From: an uncultured Eubacteriales bacterium
GTDB taxonomy: Bacteria > Bacillota > Clostridia > Oscillospirales > Oscillospiraceae
Direction of reading: 5' to 3'
Assembly: GCA_902475855.1 (NCBI GenBank)
Contig: CABSBF010000050.1
Location: forward strand, 1-13,001
DNA length: 13,001 nucleotides
Part shown: positions 1 to 8,300 of the stretch, one piece after another
Position numbering within the stretch: the stretch's first letter is position 1
Layout of the letters: every line of letters starts with the position of its first letter
The notes under the pieces: model-generated
Database searches by the model: none
The model's input: the letters and a program-made list of their open reading frames with translations, nothing else
Told to the model about the DNA's origin: nothing
Program-made: the position numbers and the translations under genes

Positions 1-17
1 TAGCTAAAGCTATTTGG

Positions 18-46
18 AACCACCGGCACTGCCGGTGGTTTTCTTG
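18..46 (+). terminator. Intrinsic terminator of a gene left of the window
   Basis: A perfect 10-bp GC-rich stem (18-27 pairs with 31-40, loop ACT) is followed by a T-rich tail (TTCTTG). It reads as a rho-independent terminator for a plus-strand transcript that starts before the window. No part of that upstream gene can be recognised in the first 17 bases. Confidence 0.7.
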
Positions 47-50
47 CTAC

Positions 51-88
51 AATAAAAGCGTGCTGCCTGTTGGCAGCACGCTTTTATT
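51..88 (-). terminator. Terminator of the small minus-strand gene, possibly bidirectional
   Basis: A perfect 17-bp stem (51-67 with 72-88, loop TGTT) carries A-rich and T-rich ends, so the U-tract lies inside the stem in either direction. The stop codon of the minus-strand gene (84-86) sits within the stem, so this is its own terminator. It lies only 10 bases from the plus-strand hairpin at 18-40 and may also back that one up. Confidence 0.75.
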
Positions 89-509
89 CCGGTTCTACGC
101 CGTCGATTGAGACGTTTTCCACGCCGTTTTCGTTGAATTCTTCCAGATAACGATCCATGCGGCGCGTCAGCTCCTCATAGTTCTCTCCCGTGATCTCCGG
201 ATAGCCCATATCCCGCTTGGCCAGCTCCTCCGCGAGAATATCGAAAAACACGCCGTCTTCATAGTAGGCAATGGCATCCTGAATGCCGCCCTCGGCAAAG
301 GCGCGCGACGGCAGCGACACTCCAAGACGGCTCTCAACCAGTGAAGCAAGCGGTGTTCCACGGCAGAGGCCGAAGAGTTTGCTCTCGATCCGGTCATATT
401 CCAAAATGCGGTCGTCGCCGCGGGTGGAGTTCAGAATCCAGTTTCCGATGTACACAAGATCCAGAAGCTGGCGGAATTCTCCTGTGGTCATTTCAATCGT
501 CATCCGCAT
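84..509 (-). CDS. Small acidic protein of unknown function
   Basis: This gene encodes about 141 residues and I do not recognise its family. The protein looks soluble and cytoplasmic: there is no signal peptide or membrane segment, it has a mainly helical pattern, and its C-terminal half is rich in Glu and Asp. A conserved-looking core reads LLDLVYIGNW near residue 15. The reading frame stays open upstream to 626, but the ribosome site AAGGTGA stands just before ATG 509 and about 7 bases before a second ATG at 503, so either 509 or 503 is the real start; the upstream extension overlaps the promoter. A sigma-70-type promoter (543-570) lies upstream and a strong hairpin ends the gene. It is monocistronic and divergent from ddl, so position gives little hint about its role. 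Confidence 0.75.
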   Translation of the reverse strand: MRMTIEMTTGEFRQLLDLVYIGNWILNSTRGDDRILEYDRIESKLFGLCRGTPLASLVESRLGVSLPSRAFAEGGIQDAIAYYEDGVFFDILAEELAKRDMGYPEITGENYEELTRRMDRYLEEFNENGVENVSIDGVEPE

Positions 510-542
510 TTCACCTTCCCTTCGATTGCGATGGCTTATACT

Positions 543-570
543 ATTATAGCGTTCTGTGCGTATTTGTCCA
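543..570 (-). promoter_or_regulatory. Sigma-A-type promoter of the small minus-strand gene
   Basis: Read on the minus strand, TGGACA (565-570) and a perfect TATAAT (543-548) are separated by 16 bases. The transcript would have a short leader of about 25 to 30 bases before the ribosome binding site of the gene ending at 84. Confidence 0.65.
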
Positions 571-602
571 GCGGGAAAAGCAGAATTTGTGGAAAATACT
601 AC

Positions 603-631
603 TTGTTTTTGTCGCAGGAATCGCATATGAT
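603..631 (+). promoter_or_regulatory. Sigma-A-type promoter of ddl
   Basis: TTGTTT (603-608) and TATGAT (626-631) are spaced by 17 bases, about 50 bases upstream of the ddl start. The region between this promoter and the divergent one at 543-570 is short, so the two could interfere with each other. Confidence 0.55.
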
Positions 632-681
632 ATAAAAACTATGAGAATTTCGGATTCTACGGAAAATGGAAAGGAAATAAT

Positions 682-1746
682 ATGAAAAAGCTGAGCGTTT
701 GCGTTCTTTTCGGAGGCGTATCTCCGGAGCACGAGGTATCCCTGCGGTCGGCAGAGTCGGTGCTGAACCATCTGGATACGGAAAAATACAACATTTTCCC
801 GGTCGGCATCACCAAAACCGGCGAATGGATCCTCTATGGCGGCAAGGACTACAGCCAGCTCCCCAGCGGAGAATGGAAAAACTGCCCTGAGAACCGCCGC
901 GCTGCGCTTTCTCCGGTGCGCGGTCAGGGTCTTTTGAATTTTGAGGGCGACTGCGTCGTGCGTGAGCGTATCGACGTAGTGTTTCCGGTTCTGCACGGCG
1001 AAAACGGCGAGGACGGATCCATTCAGGGGCTTTTGCAGCTTGCAGGCATTCCCTATGTTGGGCCGCACGTCGCGGCTTCCGCCGCCTGCATGGACAAAAC
1101 GCTGACCAAGCTGGTGGCAGACAAGGCCGGCATTCGTCAGGCCGCCTGGCAGCTTGTCACCGCGCAGGAAGTTGAAAACAACATCGACGCCGCGCTCGAC
1201 CGTCTGGAAGCAGCTTTTCCCTACCCCATTTTTGTCAAGCCCGCAGGTACCGGCTCCTCCGTTGGCGTTGCCAAGGCAAAAAACCGTGAGGCGCTGGCCG
1301 CCGCGCTGTGCAACGCTGCGCAATTTGACAAGAAGGTGCTGGCCGAAGAATTCATCAACGGGCAGGAGGTCGAAGTTGCCGTGCTCGGCAACGACAGCCC
1401 TGCCGCCTCCGTCTGCGGCGAAATTGATTCTGGCACGGAGTTTTATGACTACGACGCAAAGTATGTCTCCGACTGCGCGCGTCTGTATATTCCAGCCCGT
1501 ATTGACGAAATGACTGCCGAGAAGGTGCGCGACGCCGCCGTGAAGGTCTTTACCGCCATGGGCTGCCGCGGTCTTTCCCGTGTGGATTTCTTTGTGACCT
1601 ACGAGAATCACGAGATCGTTTTCAATGAGATCAACACGCTGCCCGGCTTCACTTCCATTTCCATGTATCCCAAGCTCTTTGAAGCCAGCGGTATTCCCTA
1701 TTCCGAGCTGCTCGACCAGCTCATTGAGCTGGCGCAGGAGAACTGA
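682..1746 (+). CDS. ddl: D-alanine--D-alanine ligase
   Basis: Ddl joins two D-alanines using ATP to make the dipeptide added to the peptidoglycan precursor in the cytoplasm. The 354-residue length is typical of the family. The ATP-grasp layout is complete. The N-terminal lobe has GGVSPEHEVS (residues 11-20) and the VLHGENGEDG loop (103-112). The central ATP-binding lobe has KPAGTGSSVGV (186-196), and the C-terminal lobe has RVDFF (300-304) and the metal-site segment NEINTLPGFTSISMYP (315-330). The omega-loop segment FYDYDAKY (254-261) ends in Tyr, the residue type equivalent to Tyr216 of E. coli DdlB. This fits D-Ala-D-Ala specificity rather than a vancomycin-resistance D-Ala-D-Lac ligase. 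The start is set by AAAGGA seven bases before ATG 682. The DUF1934 gene follows one base after the stop, so the two are probably cotranscribed from the promoter at 603-631. Confidence 0.96.
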   Translation: MKKLSVCVLFGGVSPEHEVSLRSAESVLNHLDTEKYNIFPVGITKTGEWILYGGKDYSQLPSGEWKNCPENRRAALSPVRGQGLLNFEGDCVVRERIDVVFPVLHGENGEDGSIQGLLQLAGIPYVGPHVAASAACMDKTLTKLVADKAGIRQAAWQLVTAQEVENNIDAALDRLEAAFPYPIFVKPAGTGSSVGVAKAKNREALAAALCNAAQFDKKVLAEEFINGQEVEVAVLGNDSPAASVCGEIDSGTEFYDYDAKYVSDCARLYIPARIDEMTAEKVRDAAVKVFTAMGCRGLSRVDFFVTYENHEIVFNEINTLPGFTSISMYPKLFEASGIPYSELLDQLIELAQEN

Positions 1747-1747
1747 T

Positions 1748-2167
1748 ATGCGGGTACTTCTGAGCATTTCCGGAACGCAGCGCTTCGGCGATGAAGAAGA
1801 GGAGACTACGCAGCTCGTCACCGAAGGCGAACTGGAGCGGGACGGCGGCGCTCTGCTTCTTTCCTACGAGGAAAGCGAGCTGACCGGCATGGAGGGCACT
1901 GTAACGACCTTCCGTATTGAGCCGCCGGTCATCACGCTTCAGCGCACCGGCACGGTGGAATCCAGAATGGTTTTCACCGAGGGTGTAGAGGACCGTTCCT
2001 TATATGATATGGGGTTCGGTGCCCTGATGATCACGGTCTGTGCCCACAAGATCCGTTCGGATATGACCGAAACCGGCGGCACGCTGGATGTATCCTACTC
2101 CATTGTGATTGAGCAGTCAGCTGCCGGTACGGTGCATTACCGTATCACCGCCCGGCCGAAGGAATAA
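1748..2167 (+). CDS. DUF1934 domain protein (YwiB type)
   Basis: This is a 139-residue protein matching the DUF1934/YwiB family, a small beta-barrel (calycin-like) family of unknown function found mainly in Bacillota. Visible family traits are the opening VLLSISGTQ, alternating beta strands throughout, the central MEGTVTTFRI strand pair and RTGTVESRMVF, and a closing strand with a Tyr-Arg-Ile-Thr pattern. There is no signal peptide, so it should be cytoplasmic. The start at 1748 is supported by AGGAG seven bases upstream, inside the end of ddl; the frame is also open further upstream, but that part overlaps ddl. The one-base gap to ddl implies translational coupling. A role linked to cell-wall or envelope physiology is only suggested by this context. 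A hairpin follows the stop. Confidence 0.85.
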   Translation: MRVLLSISGTQRFGDEEEETTQLVTEGELERDGGALLLSYEESELTGMEGTVTTFRIEPPVITLQRTGTVESRMVFTEGVEDRSLYDMGFGALMITVCAHKIRSDMTETGGTLDVSYSIVIEQSAAGTVHYRITARPKE

Positions 2168-2170
2168 ACA

Positions 2171-2206
2171 AACAAAGCCTCTGAATCAGGTATCAGAGGC
2201 TCTGTT
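2171..2206. terminator. Bidirectional terminator between convergent genes
   Basis: A 9-bp stem (2176-2184 with 2193-2201) extends by four more pairs after one mismatch. On the plus strand it follows the DUF1934 stop and is trailed by CTGTTTCTC. On the minus strand it is trailed by TTGTTTGTTTATT, a better U-tract, so it can also end the convergent giant gene's transcript. Confidence 0.7.
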
Positions 2207-2247
2207 TCTCTGGCCGTCTCGCTTTTTACAGTTTTACCGAATAGGTC

Positions 2248-2283
2248 AGCCCCCTGTGCAGTTTGTACGCTGCACAGGGGGCT
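2248..2283. terminator. Strong GC-rich hairpin in the convergent intergenic region
   Basis: A perfect 14-bp stem (2248-2261 with 2270-2283, 8-base loop) lies 43 bases beyond the stop of the minus-strand glycosidase gene. Its tail is only weakly T-rich on the plus strand (TTGTCAATTG) and not T-rich on the minus strand. It may act as a plus-strand terminator or as a 3'-end stabilising hairpin of the glycosidase mRNA. Confidence 0.6.
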
Positions 2284-2326
2284 TTGTCAATTGTCAGAAT
2301 GGGGATTTTTCCGGTTCGTTTCGTCG

Positions 2327-5300
2327 TCAACCGGGAATCTTTTCAGAAACCGCAATGTTGTCGATATAAAGCGTTTTAGGGAGTTCATCCGTTGTTTCGT
2401 AGTAGAGGAACATTTCAGTGACATTCCCGAGGAAGCCGCTAAGTGCATCACCCGTTCCGTCAAGCTTCATGTCCTCAACCTTCAGTCCGACATATCCGGC
2501 ATACCCCTGCGGAACGGGAATGCGGCCGTAGGTCGCGCCATTCCACGCAATCGGAATGCTTCCGCCTACCGCAGGCTGATTCTCGCCGTCCCAGAGATAA
2601 AACGTCGAACCGATTACCGGTCTTGCCCAGTTGAAGAATACGTCAAGGTTTACCGAATGACTGAACTCTCTTGTATCGACCCAGAACCAGACCATTTTTG
2701 TGCCGCTCCAGTCGGATTGATAGCCCGCAACGGAGTTGAGATTGACCATGCGCAGGAAATCATTTCCATCGCCTTTGTTCAGCCAGGTATATCCAAATGC
2801 GGTAGATCCGCCAATGCCCTTTCCGTTTGCCGCAATGCCGTCGATACGCTCACCCGGCGCAACCGAGCTCCATGTCGTCTGCAAAATGCTGTAAAGGTTC
2901 TCCGGCAAAGTCTCCATATCCAGTACGACCGTAGCTTTGTACTTTTCAGTCACTGGTGCAACATCCGTTTTTCCGTCCTTGGTAGAAACCCGGATCTCGT
3001 CGAGATACAGTGTCTTCGGCAGGCTGTCCGCATCATTGTGCGGCTCAAAATAGAAGTAGAGCTCCTGAATGCTTGCCATATTCATTCCGCTGAACGCGCT
3101 CATCGGCACGCCGATGAAACCCTTGTAGCCCTGACTGAGCGGGATGCGGCCATATCCTGCGCCGCCCCATGCCTCGCCGAGCGTTCCGGCCTTGACCGGC
3201 TCGCCGCTTCCGCTCCAGGTGTAGTACTCTGCGCCGGTCGCCGTTTTGAAATCTCCCGTGCCGTCATTCAGCCAGAAATCAAGATTGAGCTGGCTGCCAA
3301 ACTCGGAGGCATCGACCCAGAACCAGAGCATTTCTGCGCCGCTCCAGTTGTTCTTTAGGCCAAGTCCCTCTGCCTTCAGGCGAATGCCGTTGCCCCAGTA
3401 GTTGCCGCCGTCGATGTTCTTATAGGCATACCCCAGCGCGTTTGTTCCGTTGAAGCCCTTGGCGGCCACCTGGCCCGCACCGACATTCTGCGGGAAATAG
3501 CTGCTTGCATTTCCGTCCGCAAACAGGTCGGAAGAAATGCCCTCCATGTCTGCCACCAGCGTCGTCTTAAAGACGGGCGGCTTGGGCGTAACCGCCGGAG
3601 TTTCCTCCTTGGCCGTAACCCAGAATTCATCGAGATACAGTGTCTTCGGCAGGCTGTCCGCATCATTGTGCGGCTCAAAATAGAAGTAGAGCTCCTGAAT
3701 GCTTGCCATATTCATTCCGCTGAACGCGCTCATCGGCACGCCGATGAAACCCTTGTAGCCCTGACTGAGCGGGATGCGGCCATATCCTGCGCCGCCCCAT
3801 GCCTCGCCGAGCGTTCCGGCCTTGACCGGCTCGCCGCTTCCGCTCCAGGTGTAGTACTCTGCGCCGGTCGCCGTTTTGAAATCTCCCGTGCCGTCATTCA
3901 GCCAGAAATCAAGATTGAGCTGGCTGCCAAACTCGGAGGCATCGACCCAGAACCAGAGCATTTCTGCGCCGCTCCAGTTGTTCTTTAGGCCAAGTCCCTC
4001 TGCCTTCAGGCGAATGCCGTTGCCCCAGTAGTTGCCGCCGTCGATGTTCTTATAGGCATACCCCAGCGCGTTTGTTCCGTTGAAGCCCTTGGCGGCCACC
4101 TGGCCCGCACCGACATTCTGCGGGAAATAGCTGCTTGCATTTCCGTCCGCAAACAGGTCGGAAGAAATGTTCTCCATGTCCGCCACACAGAGCGGCAGCG
4201 CAACACTCGGCACCGCCGTGCTGCTGATCTGCGAAGGATCCACGTTGTCAAACACAATTGTCACAACAGACTTTGCAGGCAGACTGTATGCATTTTCGGC
4301 CTTCATATAGCCGATCTGCGCACAATCGTACTGCTCGGAGGTTACATGGACAGACCCCTTTGCTCCGGCGGGAAGCCCAGAGAGCGTCACCGCAGTATCC
4401 TCAGAATTCTTGTTGCCAAGAACATAGACCAAGCGGAGTTTCCCGTCGCTCTGTTGCTTTGTATATGCCGTGCCGAAGAGTCCCTCTGCCGCATGTTCCG
4501 TCAGAAGCTCCGTGCGTGCGAAGCCTTTGGTAAACTTGGAGTAATTGCCATAGGCCCAGAAGCGTTTTGTGACCTCATAGAGCGAGTCATTGTCGTTGGC
4601 ATAAATCAAAGAATCGCTGTAGCCGCCGCGGCCAACGCCCGTCCACCAGCTCCACGTTTCCACATTCAGTGTGGTCATATCGGTATGGAGCATTTCAGCA
4701 AGCTCAAGGGCAGTATCCATATTGTCGGCGTTGTCATTGCGCGCCATACACCATTCGCTCATGTGCAGCGCCAGATTTCTGGCCTTTGCCTTTTCATAGA
4801 CCTCTTTCTTGACCGCATCTGTGCCGCTGTAATCATGAGCGGAAAGATGATCCATATGCGCTGCAATTTTTTCGCTCGCCATCAGTTTCTCAAAGCTCGC
4901 ATTCGCAGTTTCCCAGTTGGCGAAATCCGCAATGCTCAACTTCACTTCAGAGTTTCTGGCTTCCAGCTCATTGATGCAGGCTTCGTAGACGGAAACAATT
5001 TCAGAAATTGTATAAATACAGTTTTCCTGAGAGGTGTTGCCGGCCCAGGCTGACATCATCGGTTCATTCATCACGCTGACATACTTAACCGCAATGCCGG
5101 CTTTCTGGTATGCTTCAACAACATCCGCAACATATTTTGCATATTCGCCGTAGCACTCTGCGCGGAGCTTGTCGTTGCAAGTCATACCATTTTGTGTCAT
5201 GCTCGACGGAGGCGCATTCATAAAGAGCGTGTAGTCGTCGATCTGCGCCTTCCCGGTCTCAGCAAGAGCGCGCAGGGTGTTAAGCACATTCCAGCCGCCC

Positions 5301-8300
5301 TTGTTTCGGGTGATGTCCAGATTGCCGCTTTCATCCAGAGGGGAGAGTACTGCACGCCATTCCGGCGCATAGGTCGGTCCGTCAGAGAGGTCGGATTTCA
5401 CGCTTGCGCCGACGTTGATGCGGTAGTTATTCAGCGCAATTCCTTCCTTTGTAAAGAACAGCGTCAGAAGCTCGTCCACATTCTCGCGCAATCCAATGCC
5501 GTTTGACCACCAGCAGTCGGAGATGCCATAGGCCTTGACCGTCTGATAGGATACATTGGGATCGACATTGAGATAACTGTCCGGCGTCGCCGGCTGATCT
5601 TCATTCAGGATCGTCGTGATTTCCGGCTCCGGCTCCTCGCTGCCGGCAGCCGTCGGCGTACCGGCCGGCATGACCGTTCCGTTAAAGACCCAGAAATCAT
5701 CCAGATAGAGGCTGCTTCCCGCCGCCTTATCATTCTCCGCAAAGCCCAAATGCACGCGTATGCTCTCAACCGTTTTAACGCCGCCAAATGCACTGAGCGG
5801 AATGCCGATCCAGCCCTTGAAGCCCGCCGGAACAGGGATACGGCCATATCCGGCGCTGCCGCCCCATGCATCGGGCAAAGTGCCGGCTCTGACCAGCTTA
5901 CCGTTCTTCTCAAGATAATAGCTTGCAGTCGTGGCAGGTTTTGCCCCGTTAATCAGCAGTTCCAAGCTGAGATGCGTGTTTGCTGCAGAGGCATCCGCCC
6001 AGAACATGAGCATTTCGTAGCCTGTCCAATCGTTGCAGAAGGTATCATCCGCCTTCATATCCAGCGTAAACACATCTGCCCAGCTGTAGCCGCCATTTTG
6101 ACGGATTTCCAGCGCACGGCTGCCGTTTCTGCCTTTTTCTTCTGTGCCGAGAAGCTGTACATTGTCCGCCGTAAATGCATCGTTCGTCGCGTATTCGGAA
6201 TCCGCCCAGACTTGTTTCACGAGATCGTCCGGAAGATTTTCCATGTCCCATGCCGCTTTATCTGCACTGGCAGGACGGTCTGCAGCAGGTGCCTTCTGCG
6301 GGATGATAATCCCGTCCGGACCTGTTGCATCATCGGTCAGTGTAAAGGCGTCAAGATAGAACGTCTTTCCCTTTGCGGCACCGTTGTCGCCGTAGCCCGC
6401 ATGAATTTCAATTGCCTTTGCCGTGACAGGATCTCGGACAAATGCGCCGAAGGGGATGCCGATCCAGCCGGTGTAGCCGGCTTCAATGGGGATACGCGCG
6501 TAGCTTGCGCCATCCCATGCACGCGGCAGTCTGCCGGCGAGCTGCGCTTCCTCTCCCGCCTGCGCAGTATAATAGGGCTGATTTATCACAAGCGTGCGTC
6601 CATCAACCTTAAAGTCCAGATTGATACTTGTGGTAAATTCGGAAGCGTCCACCCACAGCCAGATCATCTTGCCGCCGTTCCAGTCGGTCAGCGCAGTCTT
6701 ATCGTTGCTGAGCATCAGTGTGAAATCATCCGCCCAGCAGTAGTCGCCGTTCTGAGTGATCGCCAGTGCACGGGTGCCCTTGTGTCCCTTTCCGTCCTCA
6801 GTCTTGATTGCAACATTGTCCTTTTTGTAGGCGCCGTCGCTCTGGAAGGTCGCCACAACGATTCCGCCCAAGGGATCGGCGGGAACATTCTCAACGCTCC
6901 AGACCTCAAGAGGCAGTTCGTCTTTTTCGTCCGGTTCTTGACTGTCAATATATCCGTTTTCCGCATCGACAGGGATACCGTCCTTTGCAGTAACCCACAG
7001 CTCGTCGAGATACAGGCTCGCACCCGCGGTGACACCATTTCCTGCAATGTGCACGGTGATGTTGTGTACAATGGAAATATCTCCATATCCATGCAATGGC
7101 AGGCCGATCCATCCGACGAACCCCGCTTTAATCGGAACCCGTCCGTTCCCATCCCACGCAGTGATCAAGTCATCCAGCTTTGTGCAGACGCCGTCCTGTA
7201 CGGTAAAGCAGCCGCTGTCCGCGCTGATTTTTTTGCCCTGAAGCACCAGCTCAAGTTCGGCCTCCGCAGCAAGGTTCTTTGCATTTACAAAGAACCACAG
7301 CATTTCGCCATCCGTCCAGTCTGTCCTGGCCGTATTGTCAGCCCTGAGGTTCAGGGTATACACGTCAGTCCAGCTATAGCTGCCGTTAAATCGCACCTCA
7401 AGTGCCCGCGACTGTCTGCGTCCCTGGGCGTCCGCCCCAAGATACTGGGCATTGTCCCTGCGGTATTCCGATTCGTTCTCACAATCGGCGGAAGCCCAGC
7501 CGGAGGTCTGAAGATTCTCAGGAAGCTTCTCCATATCCCAAACCGGTTCCGTGGCATTCCATTTGAGGCTCTCATCCTTCGGAAGATCGGTACTCACACC
7601 ATTGGGAGCCTGAGCGTCATCTCGTACCCAGAAGGAATCCAAATAAACGCTCTTTCCGAATGCGGGCTCTCCGGCGTAGGCGATGTGCAGTTCCAGCACA
7701 GAAGCACTGGTCAAACCATTGGGGTAAGCGCTGAACGGAATACCCACCCAGCCGGTAAAGCCGGACGGAAGCGCAAACCGGCCATATCCGCCGCCCGTCC
7801 AAGCCTCGGCCGCAGTATGCAGCGCCGCACTTTCGTCTCCTTCGGCAACGGTGAAATACGCTGCATCCACAATCGGACGTGCGCCGTCAACCCACAGATC
7901 AAAGCGCACACCGCAGGGCATTTCCCTGGCATCCATCCAGAGCCAAAGCATTTTCCCGCCGGCCCAGTTTCGCTTTGCAGAGCCGTCTCGCGAGAGATCA
8001 ATCTTGAACATATCGATCCCGTCGTATTTCCCGTTCTGAGTAATCTGAAGCGCATTGCTTCCATTGCAGCCTCTGCCCGCTGCGCGAGCAAAGCTCACAT
8101 TTCCTTCTCTGTAGTTTTCTTCGTTTGGATAGGCAGCATAAATCATGCTGGAAGCGACAGGATTGACCGGAAGCTCCTCCATTGACCAGACTTCCGCCGG
8201 GAGGCTCAGCTTCGGGCCGACATCCGGATTGATACCATCCAATCCGCCGCGCAGTACCGCAATGCTGGCTCCGCTGGCCGTCTTGGGAACTTCATTTTCT

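Larger units (their letters stand above)
2330..4186 (-). repeat. C-terminal array of three modules
   Basis: The array encodes modules 7, 8 and 9, with the Met of their opening motif at residues 1844, 2054 and 2264 (210-residue period). These differ from the six N-terminal modules: they open with VADME or VLDME without the preceding Trp, and carry a GYxY/GYxW strand where the others have the QNGxY motif. Modules 7 and 8 are almost identical, while module 9 is clearly diverged. Confidence 0.85.

Noticed and set aside
682..1746. The ligase as a vancomycin-resistance (D-Ala-D-Lac) enzyme
   Set aside because: The omega loop has the KY pair typical of D-Ala-D-Ala ligases, and the neighbouring gene is DUF1934 rather than vanH, vanX or a two-component system.
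544..1821. A 425-codon minus-strand open frame covering ddl
   Set aside because: It lies opposite a complete, well-conserved ddl gene and shows no family motifs.
2291..3358. Plus-strand open frames of 355 codons here and 444 codons at 8366-9700
   Set aside because: Both are in the same register opposite the giant gene and have no ribosome site or recognisable domain, so they are shadows.
3000..4169. The 540-bp repeat as a mobile element
   Set aside because: It is wholly inside one coding frame, in phase with the protein module, with no transposase, terminal inverted repeats or target duplication.
5750..8185. An 811-codon open frame on the plus strand, opposite the giant glycosidase gene
   Set aside because: It is exactly in codon register with the minus-strand gene, where a stop would need a TTA, CTA or TCA codon in that gene; its codon bias avoids these. 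The product is rich in Arg, His and Cys with no domain pattern, while the minus frame has clear repeats and catalytic motifs.
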